Assembly: GCA_015680685.1 (NCBI GenBank)
Contig: MNCI01001885.1
Location: 214,211 to 250,451 of the forward strand
Length of the DNA: 36,241 nucleotides
Reading direction: 5' to 3'
Origin: Gnetum montanum
Taxonomy: Eukaryota; Streptophyta; Gnetopsida; Gnetales; Gnetaceae
Shown piece after piece: positions 9,573-21,240 of the stretch. The notes beneath the pieces are model-generated. The model was not told where the DNA came from, ran no database searches, and saw only the letters and a program-made list of their open reading frames with translations. Made by a program: the position numbers and the translations under genes. How positions within the stretch are numbered: the first letter of the stretch is position 1; each line of letters starts with the position of its first letter.

Positions 9573-12374
9573 ATGGCACTAAGACCAAAGCATCCACAAG
9601 AAGGAGGACCATCCCAACTAAGGGACAAGTGGCTTAGAACTGGAAGGGACCAACAAGAGCAATGCCAAGAGCAAGTGGCCAAGATGCATGCAATAGGACC
9701 TCTTCATGAGGATCCTGAAGTGGAATCTATCTGCCAAATTCTAGAAGCTGAAACAGAGTGGTTCCACTGCGATGAGACACCTAGACCTAGACCTAACCTT
9801 GAGGTCACTTTGATAGAGGCCTTTCTGAGGCAAATTGGATCTAGGGAGGTCCAAAAAATAGTTCTTTCCAAACTAAACTTTGGATCTTTCCTAGACTTTG
9901 CCCCAAAGGATGTCAAACACAACTCCATATGACCGATTCTCACTTCTAGCAAAAAATGGTACATGGAAGAAACATACCTTTTTTGGAACAAAAAATAGGA
10001 TGATGCCACAGTGAAGATCAAGGACATCTCTATGTCCTACTCAATGAAGGTCATTTCAAAGGCCCTTAGGTTGCCAAAAACTGGAGCAACCTTGGAAGAG
10101 ATTTCAATGCAAGTGAACCTTGAGGTCAAGAAGGAGTGGATCCAATGATGCTACAGTGTTGAATGTAAGGAGTTTGGTACACTCACCATGGTAGAGCATG
10201 CATATTTTAAGATGGTGACCTACCACCTTAATCCAATGGTGAGGCCCAACAAAATCATAGCCTTCTCTGCCTATGCTTGTGCTACTCTAAGAGTTAGATT
10301 CCTGATCAATATTCCACAACTGATCTATCTAAAGATGAAGAAGCAATTCAAAGAAAATGAATGTAGAAGGAAGGCACTCCCCTTTCCATGTCTCATCTGA
10401 AAATTATGCAAAAGAGGAGGGATAGCCTGCTACTCAAATGATACAATCAAACTTTCTTCTTCCACCTTTTGGGTGGAAATGATGAAGGACAAGGTCCCTA
10501 CCAAGATGATCAAAGAGGAGCAACCACCACCACCATCCACTCATGAGCAATCAACACCCGAGTCCCACAATATTGTTGAGCACATGTGTGAACTCCATGA
10601 GCAACTCTTGTAGTAGCAACAAGCATGATAGAGTGGTGGTGAACCCTCTTTCTACAGACTAGCATTGAGTCAACTCAATGAAGTAGCATGATCCATCAGC
10701 TAGATGAAGGATTAAGTGCTAATGTTTTTTGACCAAAGAATGCAAGTGCCCATGAGATCAAATCCTAGTGCCCAAGAGGCAATGATATCTCTCTATCAAT
10801 AGTAGCAATTCCCAGAAATCTTTGGGAATGACACTACTTTTTCAATTTTTTTGGAGGAGGGCAATGTAGCACTAAGGGTAGGAAACAACCATAGAAGTGA
10901 TTGCAGACATAGTGGCTGATGCACTCAACACCCCTATGGCATTTGTACCAAATTTTGTTGCACTTAGAGATGTGTAGGTCTTTGCAGGAGCATCATGTGA
11001 AAGATTCAATGTAGCCTAGAATAACTGGTAGGAATCAAGCAACCAATTCTAGATATCTTCGATATCCCATAAATCATTTGAGTAAACAAGTCAAAGCTAC
11101 TTGAGGCTAAGGGCAAAGTTCTCATTATCAATGCCCAACTGGAAACAACTTAAGCTAAAATTCAATGCTTAGCTATGGAACTTGGCTAACTCAAAGCCTA
11201 CCTTGCTAATCCCACCATACTTAGTCAAGCAGTCTCATGAGATGAAGCTTTCCAATAGATTTAGCAAAAACTAAAAGAGGCTTAGTACATGAAGAATTCC
11301 ATAGTCTTCAACCAAGCCCTTGTTGATGCCACTACTTACAACATTCAAAAGAACTTGTTGGAGGTTCGCTAGGAGAACATACCCAAAAAAAATCATCACG
11401 TGTGAAATGTTGAGATGCAAAAAAAAAAAATAGATGGCTAAATTCATTTGACAATAGCATGAGCAGCTTGCCAAAGTAAACACTAAATTAAGGAGGTTGG
11501 TAGCAAAAAATTGAAATCTCTCAATGGCGTAGGTGTGTGCCCTTTGCTAGAAGTCTATAATCAAAATTGTTGTCTAGAAGAATGAGGACATGAAGTTCGA
11601 AAAGGAAAATAGTCACTATAGGGATCAGGTCAATTTGCAGAAGAAAATCAATAAAAAACATATCTAACTGGTGAAGGTGAAGATGAATGAGACCCTCCAG
11701 TAGCTCAAGGAAGGAGGTAATGTGTGGTAGTCCATCTTTGATGGATTGAACACATATAACAAAGCTAAGATCTACCTCAAGGAGCTACAAATAAAGGAGA
11801 TGATGAAGTACATGAAGCTTACCACCTCCATTACTCAAACCTAGTAACGCTGATCGTCAGAAGATTGAGGTCATAGTTAGAGAAGTAGGTGGCTAGCTCA
11901 TGCCTTCTATACAAGGTAGAGTTCAAGCACCATAAAGAGACCAAGCAGAAGCTTGAGATAGCAAATGTAGAACTTGAGGTTCAAAAGAAAAATTTTACCA
12001 ATTGGAGATCAATACTAGAGAGCCTAGCCAAGATAATGAATGACTACTAGGAGTTGTAGAATGCACTCAAGGTGTTTGACATCAAACCCAAACAATTTTT
12101 TACCTAGTTTGTCAATGTTAAGGAGTTCTTTCCTATAATGCCCTATACTTTGGATGTTCCCATACCAACCTACATTGTCAATGTTGCATGGACTATGTAT
12201 GATCTTAAGAGTAAGGAGGAGAAGATGAAAGCATTGTTGGATGTTTTTCATCTTTCACCAAAAGTTGTAGTTGCAGTAGGGCAGCCACAACCACCACCTC
12301 AACAATTGTGTGCACCTGAAGCAAGAGAAGATTCTTTGAAACCTCAAGAGCCTCCACTATGTGGAACCCTTTAA
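9573..12374 (+). pseudogene. E1 ORF3, Athila-type accessory protein (decayed)
   Basis: A large ORF between integrase and the 3' LTR. It is open for 119 codons from the ATG at 9573 and then broken by stops. The region around 10180-10400 reads Y-H-L-N-P-M-V-R-P-N-K, a small-residue run S-A-Y-A, then N-I-P-Q-L-I-Y and L-P-F-P-C-L-I. This order resembles the putative plant transposon protein domain (Pfam PF20167) encoded by Athila-type elements; that assignment is from memory of the family. A Pro/His-rich linker (about 10516-10560) and a long Lys/Glu/Leu-rich, probably coiled-coil region (about 11080-12060) follow, and the ORF ends at TAA 12372-12374. E3 encodes the same protein on the minus strand. 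Its function is unknown, and I see no signal peptide or membrane segment that would support a viral envelope. Confidence 0.75.
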
Positions 12375-12610
12375 TTTTCTTCCTCATCTTCAAGTTGTTA
12401 GAGTGGTTGTGTTGAAGGTTTTTGTCATGGCATTCAATTTTGTTGTCTTGAACACCAATTTTTGTAATGATTATAAATTTGTATACTTGGGTACTTAGTT
12501 TTTGTTTGTGTCAGTTGTGTGTCTGTAGTTAGTTAATAATCCCATACCTTCCCAAAAGTTTGTAAAGAATGTGTTCCTCCTTTTATTCACTTGAGGAAGG
12601 GTTTTCATTT
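12375..12610 (+). other. E1 3' untranslated spacer
   Basis: T-rich non-coding sequence lies between the ORF3 stop and the polypurine tract. Its end (TTCACTTGAGGAAGGGTTTTC, split near 12590) has counterparts upstream of the PPTs of E2 and E3. Confidence 0.5.
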
Positions 12611-12623
12611 AGTCGTGGGGGTA
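12611..12623 (+). other. E1 3' polypurine tract
   Basis: AGTCGTGGGGGTA lies immediately before the LTR start TGATGAAG. The same motif precedes the LTRs of E2 (15073-15085), E3 (30141-30153) and E4 (36212-36224) on the minus strand. Confidence 0.85.
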
Positions 12624-13442
12624 TGATGAAGCATCTTCCTTAGGTTGCATCAATGGGATCCCATCAATGCGGTCATGTCGACGTATGGTCTGATGCGTTG
12701 ACATGACCTCATCAATGCAATGTTAGTAATTACCTATAAATACATGCTCACCAATCATATTCATGGCATCAATTCATTAGTGTCTTAGTGAAGCTCTTGC
12801 ATTTTGTTTATTGGATAGTTAGAATATTTTCTAAGTGCTTGCAATAGGAGTGAGAAGTGTATGGATCTTTATTCAAATACTAATGTACTTGAGCACCTTA
12901 GTGTAACCTTGTAGCATTTGGAAATAGATTAATGTTTACTTTAAATACATTTATTATTTAAGCAATTTACTTCAATGCATTAGATTAATTAATTAGATAT
13001 AGATTACTTAATATACATAAGTACGATCATTTCGAGCATACGTTAACATTTGGTAATCCCAGTAGTTTTAACACTTGGTAACCCAGTAACGTTACAATGT
13101 TGTTCAAGATGTGTACGGTAAATGGGAATAGATGCTTATGTTAGGAATAGTTGAGACATTACTTAGTTACTAAATTAGTTAAATATTTAATTACTTTATT
13201 TTCTAGCACTTACACAATTTAAACCATAAAACATAAAATGATAAAAATCATATGCCTCAATTACACTTAATCATACACTTACACTTCACAAGTGAAACTA
13301 AGAAGACAATGATCATGTCCTTGACATTCATTGCCTAGACCCAGCGTACTTGGAGAGCTAAAGTCTATGGAATTTGACTGGATCGCTTAGTGAATACTAG
13401 TAATTCATATGGTTGGATGTAGGGTAAACTTGCTGCTCATTA
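12624..13442 (+). repeat. E1 3' LTR
   Basis: This 819-bp LTR starts TGATGA right after the PPT and ends GCTCATTA (TCATCA with one C-to-T change). U3 carries CATCAATG repeats (12648-12720) and a TATA box (12735-12742). The downstream part shows the TTGGTAATCCCAGTAG subrepeats also seen in the other LTRs. The target duplication would be GATGT (13443-13447), but the left copy is outside the window. Confidence 0.9.
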
Positions 13443-14036
13443 GATGTCCATACTAACTTCTAATCCATTGTACCAAATAAAACTCCAATTAAAACAACAT
13501 GTACAAAGTTTATTTTGATATCAATGAACAACAATCACATTAATGTGGATAGGATCATCAAATTAATTCATATCCTATGTTGTACACTTTGCATAATGAT
13601 CAACTTAAATCCATGGTAGCTAGCTATATTGTAAACTAAGATCAATGTACATGTAAATACAATTATAAAAGTGTATAATAATTTGTAATGAACTACTCAA
13701 TCCAACTTATGACTTATCTAAATAATTTCTTTATTAATGTATTTCTGTAGATATGAAACAAAACTTTTGCCATAATGAAAATAAAACTAAAAGTATTTAA
13801 TAAAAATATTAAATATATAATAATATAAAGGAGTTATGACTAGTAGCAACATAATCATAGAAGATATAATAGATTTGTAGCTAAGACTAGTATAGCTATC
13901 TATATAATATATATATATATATTAATTTGGTTAAAAGAATCTTTTTTCTTTTAAAAAAATCAAAACGTAGAATTGATTTATAAAACAATTGTGTACAATT
14001 TAAGATGAAAATTTTGGAAAATATTATTTAGTATTA
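13443..14036. other. AT-rich flank, nothing recognised
   Basis: This is about 590 bp of AT-rich DNA between E1 and the split SINE. It includes an (AT)n run at about 13902-13922. I found no coding or transposon signal. Confidence 0.6.
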
Positions 14037-14054
14037 TGGATGAAATATAATTTA

Positions 14055-14121
14055 CTATGATAATATGGACCACTGGTTGCAGTGATGGTAAGGTGCTTAC
14101 ATCTCAAGTTGTAAGACCTAG
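14055..14121 (+). mobile_element. Left half of a tRNA-derived SINE (box A side)
   Basis: A tRNA-like head with a box A-like stretch TGGTTGCAGTGATGGTAAGG (14074-14093) runs up to the E2 insertion. It starts just after the 18-bp duplication TGGATGAAATATAATTTA (14037-14054). The right copy of this duplication, with one C/T difference, is at 21241-21258 beyond E2. The SINE continues at 21128; total length without E2 is about 180 bp. Confidence 0.8.
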
Positions 14122-15072
14122 TAATAAGTAGCGAGGTACCCCTTATGCCCAACCAGATGAATCACAAGCACTCACACATGATTAAATCAAATTCCATAGA
14201 GGGGACTAGTTGTGGCATCTAGATCATTATGCCTTGATTGCAGTTTGTTGTCTTCTTACTTGGACTAGTGGTAACTTTGTCACGTATGGTTTAGTCCAAA
14301 GTGAGGCATATGATTCTTGATGTTTTTTTGGCCTTATGCTACTCCTAATGATACTAAAGAAATCAATTATTTAAACTAATTAAAAATAGAAATTAAAGTC
14401 TAAACTAACCTATGGATGATGAGTGTCCGTTCCTAGCTTGCCATACACATCCTAAACCCACATATCCATTACTAAGATTACCAAGTGCTATGTTACTGGG
14501 TGAACCAAGCAATAACGTTGCTAAGATTACCAAGTGAATATGTGTTTATGCTTGAAAATGGTCATGCTCATTCTACCAATTCATTTACATGCATGGAAAC
14601 ATAAATATTAATTAAGTACATAGAATATAAATTGCATTAAAAGTAAATTTAATCTAAGTCAAAGTGCTGCAATGAATAAGAATCTATCTCGATCTTATTG
14701 TCATTCATGAATATATCCAAGTACATTGCCACTTGAATAAGATGTTGTACAATTGACTCAAATTCACACTACAAGCACTCACTGACTATTCTCTAAGACT
14801 ACCAAATAAAACCACAAGAGTTTAACTACTCTATTAACAAAAGACTTATTTCCAAATTGTGCTCCCAAGTGCTATATTTATAGGCTAGCACACATCTCAC
14901 AATATAAGATATCTAACATTGCATCTTGGCCCTTCATATCAGGTATCCAATATCAAAGCTGACAAAAATTAACTTTTTATTCAAATAGATGTGATGGCAT
15001 GCATCAAGGCATCTATGTTGACACATCTACCTTGACATGGCTGCATCAATGCAGCCAACCAATGCTTTATCA
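14122..15072 (-). repeat. E2 3' LTR
   Basis: This 951-bp LTR aligns throughout with 20191-21122. On the plus strand it starts TAATAAGTAG (TGATGAG decayed) and ends TTTATCA next to the PPT. The reverse TATA box is at 14875-14882. Confidence 0.93.
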
Positions 15073-15085
15073 TACCCCCATGACT
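15073..15085 (-). other. E2 polypurine tract
   Basis: TACCCCCATGACT on the plus strand reads AGTCATGGGGGTA on the minus strand, abutting the LTR. Confidence 0.85.
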
Positions 15086-16040
15086 GAGTGAAAACTCTTT
15101 CTCAAGTTAATAGGATAGGACTGAGCTTTCTTTACAAAAAATTAGGAATGATGGGATTGTTGATGGATGCTAACTACTGACTAACTTTGAGTGCTGCATT
15201 ACAAAATTTTACTTGAGTGGATGCATACAAAATGATAGAGTGACAAAAAGACTAGACAAACATTGAAGATTACAAAATTTGTAGAGGTCTTTAAAAATTC
15301 ACTAAAGATAGTTTTTCTTGTTGCTACTAGTAGTGGTAGACTTCCAACCTTGATTGTTATATTGTTGTGTCTCTAGTTATGCATAACATTCTTGAAGGAT
15401 GGACTGAAATTTCTTCTTATCATCCCATGGATCTAGCAAACACACAAAGTTTGAGCTACTATCTTGTATGTGTGCTATGATTTGTCCATGTTCATATCCT
15501 CTGTTTCCCCCCTCTTAGCTTCGTTTTCGTGCCTGGAAAAATAACTTCTTCCTTAGGTGTTTCTTTTAGCATCACCTGTAGTCACCAAAGGATCAATATT
15601 ATTTTTTGTAAATTTTCCTTAATAATTAACCCTTTTTAGATCCTTTAGTTTGCATTTATGCACAAAGTGATGACAACATCCTATGCCCAAGGCTATGAGG
15701 TAACTAAAATCATCAAGTTATTCACATTATTTTGATCAATTACTATTAATTAGCGTGATGTTCCAAAATAAAATGTTAGAAAAATTTCAAAGTAGACATC
15801 CCTAGCCCCCATCACTAATAAGTGTAACTTCAGAAGCACACAAGTTTTTCAACAATTAAAACCAAAGGTCTTATTTAGAAGATGGCCAAGAAATATTGAA
15901 CTTGAAGGATATTTTAACAGAAGAGTATGAAAAAGTAAACAAAAGTAATTGAAAGGGATGAGAAGTAGTCCCAAAATTATGCATAAATTCAAAGAAACTA
16001 TCATTAATGTTCTAGAAGATGTGAAGGTTAGTTCAAAGCC
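15086..16040 (-). other. E2 3' interior, unassigned
   Basis: The first 200 bp resemble the region just inside the E3 PPT (30154-30300). From about 15300 to 16040 I find neither the ORF3 motifs nor the U3-like promoter present in E1 and E3, and no open frame of note. ORF3 seems to have been deleted or replaced here. Confidence 0.5.
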
Positions 16041-17290
16041 ATGATCAATAAAAGTTATGCAAGTGGATCCTCCCCAAAGTAGGCTTTTTCCACAATGCCC
16101 TTGCATAACCACTTCTATAGATGTCTATGGGAACCCTAAAAGTTAAATGTAGATCATGTCTTTATTCCAAACAACATAAACTATCGTGGTTGGGATGTTG
16201 CATTATACTACAAAAAAGCAAAAGGCTCATACTTGCATGTAGTAGTGAGGTGGATAATGGGATGAGAAGAGATTGCGGAGATTGGGATGTAAGGTACTTG
16301 ACCATGTTCATAATATGTTTTTGTGAAAAATGTGATTAAAATGATTAGCATACCTATTCGTCCAAGTTCAGACCAAGTCCATAACATGAATAGTGACCTC
16401 GCATTGATGTGTTTCCTTCTACCTACCACCATGAGTTCACAACCACCACAAAAAACAATCATCACTCTAAAAAGAGAAGAAAAGAGAAGAAGGAAGGAAG
16501 GGCCTTAGTTAAAAGGGAGCCTTTAGGCATGAGTAACATGTCTTTTAAGCCCCATAACTAATGCTTGTAGCCCATTATTGTGTCTAAGGGATGTGCTTTG
16601 AATTTCCATTATTGTTTTTTTTGTCTCTTTCTCACTCTTTTTTATTTTGTGTTTTTTCTTCTTCTTCTCTTTGTTTTTTTCTTCTTTTTTGAATTTTTGG
16701 ATGGAAACCATACCATGCAAAGACTTTTAGCTTCCTATTATTGGTCGATGGAGGAGTGATGATACGTTCCAAGAGGAGTCATAAACCACATGAAGGAAGT
16801 CAAGAAGAGAACCCAAGAAGTCCCCTTGAGGTCACACCCTTTGCCATTCCCACTTGGTCATTCCCTCTTTCTTTAAGGTACAATAACCATTGATGAATTT
16901 TAGTTTCATAAAAGAAGAACCAAGTTGTTTCCATGATAAAGCCCTTTTATTTAGAGAACTGAAGGGATGGATGAGGTGGTCTCACTACTGTACACAATTA
17001 CTTACCTAATCATCTTGATAGCATAGCACAAAAACCCAACACATAGCATTGACTTCTACATCATGACTTGGAAATATTATTAACAAAAACATAAAATACA
17101 TTCATAAAACATAAAGACAATGACTCAAGTAAAGAGAAAAATATAAAGAAAAGAAAAATATTAAGAAATGGTAAACACATGAAGAATTAGAAGATTTTGG
17201 AAGAAATAGGAAAATGATAAAAAATTATAAAATAAAAAATGTGAAAAGTACTTATTAACTAGGACGAAGCATCTCTCCACAACTAATCTT
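16041..17290 (-). other. E2 spacer and internal PPT relic
   Basis: Homologous to the post-pol spacer of E3: 16055-16105 matches 34006-34060 (AAGTGGATCCTCCCC), 16497-16610 matches 34445-34560, and 16690-16735 matches 34690-34715. A pyrimidine-rich run (16613-16690) lies inside. At 17260-17290 the complement reads TAGTTGTGGAGAGATG, a decayed form of the internal PPT block of E1 and E3. No gene is visible. Confidence 0.65.
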
Positions 17291-18000
17291 ATGGTCGCAT
17301 ATTGAAGAGATGGACTGCACAATCCCCTACTTATACATCATCGGTTTCCCATCTATTACCATTACTGATTTAATTAATCATGTGGTAGCACATCTAACAT
17401 TGGTGATAGTCTTGTTTGAATCATTCGGAGATGTATCTTCATCTAGAATTGAAGGTATTTCCATTTTGAAGGATCCAAATGTGTTTGCATCTTCATCTTG
17501 ATTTTCTATTTTAATCCCAAGTCTCTGTGTTTAATATTCTCTTCTGGTGTAAAATCAAATTGTAATATATCTATGTCTAAGTCCTCTATTTGGTCATTTT
17601 TCTTAATTCTAGAACTAATAAGCAGATTAGTAACTTCCATGCATCTTTGAAACAATTTTATATTCTCATTTTCAAGCCACTAGGTGTCTTCTGGTTTAGT
17701 GGCTACTACATAGATTGGTTTTTGCTCACACACTTGTTCTTGAACTTTGTTGTGGGCTATGTTAATATTTTCAATTTTTGGCCCACAACTACATCCTTTA
17801 CTATTGGTAGTGATGCATGGATTCTTCTATCTCTACATAGTGATAGGTTCATCATTTTTGTCAAGTATTGGAGCAACAATGGATGTTGGCCTTTGCATAT
17901 GATTAGAGGACATTGGCTGTGAAAGGAAGGGTGTTGTACTTGATTGGCATTGTGCTAGCTTGGATGAGTTAGTAGGTCCACGAGTGTTGTGCTTACGCAT
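17291..18000 (-). pseudogene. Unidentified gag-linked coding remnant of E2
   Basis: Where protease and RT should follow gag, the minus strand instead shows a different coding-like sequence. One frame from about 17930 down to 17500 has only a few stops and reads hydrophilic, Asp/Glu/Lys-rich protein. It includes an I-E-D-L-D-I-D-I-L-Q-F-D-F segment (about 17540-17580). I do not recognise the family, and no D-S-G, RT or integrase motif is present. It could be an extended gag tail, a captured fragment, or an ORF specific to this non-autonomous lineage. Confidence 0.4.
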
Positions 18001-19900
18001 GGAAACTATCCTAAAGAAAGGACATTTTTAAGATTGTGATGGAGATCTACTGGCATTATCATTTTTGTGTATGTTCGTAGCACAAGTGGCATTCTTTTGT
18101 TGATGTTGTGGTGTTGAACCTTCCTATGTTGTTGGTGGTGACATATGGTGAAGGAAAGTATGAGAATATTGAGGAGGTGATGGAGGATAAGAGGCATGAG
18201 GTGATGATCCCATAGAAGATGTTGTGGGTTGATGATATTCAGGAGAGTGGTACTAGTGATTTGAGGTAGAGGAAGTAGAACCAGTTGGAGAAATAGGTTG
18301 TTGAACTTAATATCCATATAAGTCCAGTTGATAGTAAGGGTAGTGCTAGTTTGATGATGGCCTCCCCCACAACTATGATTTTTGCCACTACGGTTGACAA
18401 TAGTTTTAAGGCTAATAAGAAGACCCACTAGGATAGTACAGTTAGTTGTAGGACCATCTATAATTACCTTGTGAGTAAGGTAATTTCCTAGACATTTGCT
18501 TTTGTATGAACTTGGGATTCAATGCGACAAGCCAATACTCATGTAGATGTAACATGATTTGGCAATAGCCCTTTGCATGGTCATATAGGCAGATGTCACA
18601 TCTATCATCCTCTTCTATGGTTGAGTTTATAGCCTCTTCTTCTACAGCCATTTTCCCTTTCTGCCGATAAGTGTTCCTACTAGTTTCTTAGTTCCTTTTC
18701 CTCTTCTTGTTTTGATCACTTGATTCTTTTTGCATTACTCTCTCCTCTATGATTTTTTTATAAGTTGTAACTTTGTCATTCATCAATCCCACATCTTATC
18801 TAGCCTTGCTTCAAGCTCATCGATAGACTTTTTTATTAGCAAGGTTTGTTGTGAAATCACCTCATCAAGAGTTGCCTATTTTTCCTCATCATAGATATGG
18901 ACCCTTTTCTTTTGAAGAGTTGGATCCTAGTTATTTTCCTTTTCATTCTCTCATTTACATAGCTCTCCTTCTTCTTTTGTCACCCACTCGATTAGCCTTT
19001 GTATGTAATGGACTTTCGATTTGTATAACTAACCTTAGGCATAAATCCCAATGATCTCTCTCATTTGACTACAAAGCCGATCTATAATGTGGAAAAGTTG
19101 CTCTTTTTGAGAGAAATCATGGCTAGGACATCTATGTAGTAGCGAATAGTATCTATCCAAGGCCACATCCAAGGGTTCATGATTTTCTTGCTTCGACCCT
19201 TGGATTTGTTTTCTTAGGTTGGACACTCTCAAATAGGTTTGGTATTTTTCATTGAAAAGTTCTAGCATTGTGGATCACTAGTGGATGGAACTTGGTTTCA
19301 ATGATCTATACCAACTTTAAACTTCATCTATTAGTGTCCTAGGAAAGATCTTAAGCTTTTGCCACTTATTTTTGATATTTTGCAAGGCATAAGCATTATG
19401 GAAGGCTTGTAAGTGATGTTGTGGATTAGAATTATAGCCTCCCATAAATTTAGGAATATTGTTCATGTTAAGCCATTTGATGCAAATGTCCCTTTGATGG
19501 CTTTAGGGTATTTGAACTACCTCCCTAATCTATGTCAAGTCCCTAGTAGCCAACAAGGGTTGATTTGTACCCGATATGTCATGGTAATAATCTATATTTC
19601 TATTCATTTAATTGTGATGATCTTTTCTATGCTCATTTTGATGTCTTTGATTTTTCTCTTGGGTTCAATTTCTATCTTTATCTTGATCCCATATTGGAGT
19701 TGTATCTCTATACCTATGTTCATCTTCGTCAGAACTAGACATTGAAGAGGAAGAGGAAGATGAGGAATTGGGAGAATTGCCATGGCTCTTATAGTTCTCC
19801 CCATGGTCCCTTGATTTATCTTGTCTAGGTTAAGAGGAGGTCCTAAGCCTTGAGGTCCTCCTTGATCTAGGACTTACTCCATCTTCTCTAGGATTATCTA
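18001..19900 (-). pseudogene. gag: E2 gag (decayed)
   Basis: Minus-strand gag of the same type as E1. Ser/acidic-rich linker at about 19720-19790; L-N-M-N-N-I-P-K-F motif near 19440-19470. The gag core at 19035-19268 is open for 77 codons with L-F-N-E-K-Y, L-R-K-Q-I-Q-G and H-R-C-P-S-H motifs. An intact CX2CX3HX4C zinc knuckle (C-D-I-C...H-A-K-G-Y-C) lies at about 18562-18600, followed by a Pro/Tyr/His-rich tail to about 18000. A few stops remain, but decay is milder than in E1. Confidence 0.85.
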
Positions 19901-20170
19901 CCTTAGGTGAACCTAGTCCTTGTGTGTAGTAAGAGTGGAAATGAACATATGAAACCCCTGGTTAAGGTTGTTCGTCCCAATCTTTAGTGTAGATCCTATT
20001 AGTTATCAAATGAATGTTCTCATCATATAATTTGTTATTGGTCCTATGTTAAGAAGACATGGTTTTAACATGTTTGACTTAAAATATAATATTAATATTT
20101 TCTAAAAGATAAATTGTTAATACCTTTACAGTAATCATTTATAATATAACTAATCTATCTAACTAGAACC

Positions 20171-20190
20171 ATCCTTGGCAATGACGCCAA
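20171..20190 (-). other. E2 primer-binding site
   Basis: Read on the minus strand immediately after the 5' LTR: TTGGCGTCATTGCCAAGGAT, close to the tRNA-Asp-type PBS TGGCGCCGTTGCCGGGGA. Confidence 0.8.
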
Positions 20191-21122
20191 TAATAAGCGG
20201 AAAGGTACCCCTTACGCCCAACCATACAAATCACAAGCGTTCATGCATGATCTGGTCAAATTCCATAGATGGGATTAGTTGTGGCATCTAGACCATTATG
20301 CCTTGATCGCAGTTCGCTATCTTCCCAGTTGGACTAGTGGTAGCTTTGTCACATATGGTTTAGTCCAAAGTGAGGCATATGATTCTTGATGTTGTTTTGG
20401 CCTTATGCTACTCCTAATGATAATAAGGAAATCAATTATTTAAACTAATTAACAATGAAAATTAAATTCTAAATTACCCTAAGGGTGATAAGTGTCCATT
20501 CTCAACTTGTCATACATGTCTTGAACCCACATATCCACTATTGGGATTGCCAAGTGTTATGCTACTAGGTGAACCAAGGAATAATGCTATTGTCAAAATT
20601 AGTAACACTCATTCCATGAATTCATTAACATGCATGGAAATGTAAATATTAACTAAGTATATAGAATATAAATTACATGAAATTTAATCTAAGTCAAAGT
20701 GCTACAATGAATAAGAATCAAACTTGATCTTATTGCCATTTATGGAACATGTCCAAGTACATTACCACTTGAATAAGATGTCGTGCAATTGACTCAGATC
20801 CATACTATGAACACTCATTGACTATTCTCTAAGACTACAAAATAAAATTACAAGAGTTCGGCTACTCTATTAACAAAAGACTTATTCCCAAACCATGTGC
20901 CCAAGTGCTATATTTATAGGCTGACACACATCCCATGATATCGAATATCCAACATCACATATCGGCCCTCAATATCATATATCTAATATTGGAGCTAACA
21001 AAAATTAACTTTTTATTTAAATAGATCTGATGGCATGCGTCGAGGCATCTATGTCAAGCCATCTACTTTGAGGCATCTACCTCGACATGGCTACATCAAT
21101 GCAACCAACCAATGCTTCATCA
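20191..21122 (-). repeat. E2 5' LTR
   Basis: This 932-bp partner of 14122-15072 ends in CTTCATCA at the CCTAG duplication and has a reverse TATA box at 20911-20918. Differences from the other LTR are mostly C/T and G/A transitions plus small indels. Confidence 0.93.
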
Positions 21123-21127
21123 CCTAG

Positions 21128-21240
21128 GTTCAAGCCTGGGCACAACCACTTCAAATGGGTTAGGCTTTTGCTCATCCACCATTCCTTGAAGATCCCACCT
21201 TAATGAGATGTGCATTGAGCCTCTAGGTGATGATCCTTTA
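21128..21240 (+). mobile_element. Right half of the split SINE (box B side)
   Basis: It continues 14055-14121 after removal of E2. Box B, GGTTCAAGCC (21127-21136), matches the RNA polymerase III consensus GGTTCRANNCC. The tail runs to the 18-bp duplication at 21241-21258. Confidence 0.8.

Larger units (their letters stand above)
211..13442 (+). mobile_element. E1: decayed Ty3/gypsy LTR retrotransposon, Athila-like, with ORF3
   Basis: The element has homologous LTRs at both ends, a PBS after the 5' LTR, a PPT before the 3' LTR, and gag, protease, RT, RNase H and integrase in Ty3 order. A large extra ORF lies between integrase and the 3' LTR. An Athila-like placement rests on the gag core, the RT signature LMDDF, the tRNA-Asp-like PBS and the downstream ORF; this is family knowledge rather than a computed tree. 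Many in-frame stops (mainly TAG) and frameshifts show it is dead. It is interrupted by E0 in its 5' LTR and by a solo LTR at 4468-5399. Confidence 0.9.
14122..21122 (-). mobile_element. E2: pol-less LTR retrotransposon with gag
   Basis: A complete 7.0-kb insertion with two homologous LTRs, a PBS and PPT in minus orientation, and a perfect 5-bp duplication CCTAG (14117-14121 and 21123-21127). The interior keeps gag (about 18000-19900) and the internal PPT/spacer homologous to E1 and E3. It has no protease, RT, RNase H, integrase or ORF3 that I can recognise. It therefore looks like a non-autonomous derivative or an internally deleted copy of the same family. Confidence 0.9.

Noticed and set aside
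9573-12374. ORF3 as a true envelope gene
   Set aside because: Its position matches where env lies in some plant elements, but I see no signal peptide, glycoprotein cleavage site or membrane anchor; the visible motifs and coiled coil do not support it.
14074-14121. Functional tRNA gene
   Set aside because: Boxes A and B can be joined across E2, but the unit runs about 100 bp beyond the tRNA-like part and is bracketed by an 18-bp target duplication, which fits a SINE.
15849-16112. 87-codon minus-strand frame in E2
   Set aside because: It is in the sense direction of E2 but has no shared motif with ORF3 or pol, and its start and end fall in spacer sequence.
17590-17922. 110-codon plus-strand frame
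   Set aside because: It is antisense to E2; the minus strand here carries the more plausible hydrophilic coding remnant continuing from gag.
19413-19745. 110-codon plus-strand frame
   Set aside because: It is antisense to E2 gag; the Ile/Phe/Leu-rich product is a by-product of the Ser/Asp/Lys-rich sense strand.
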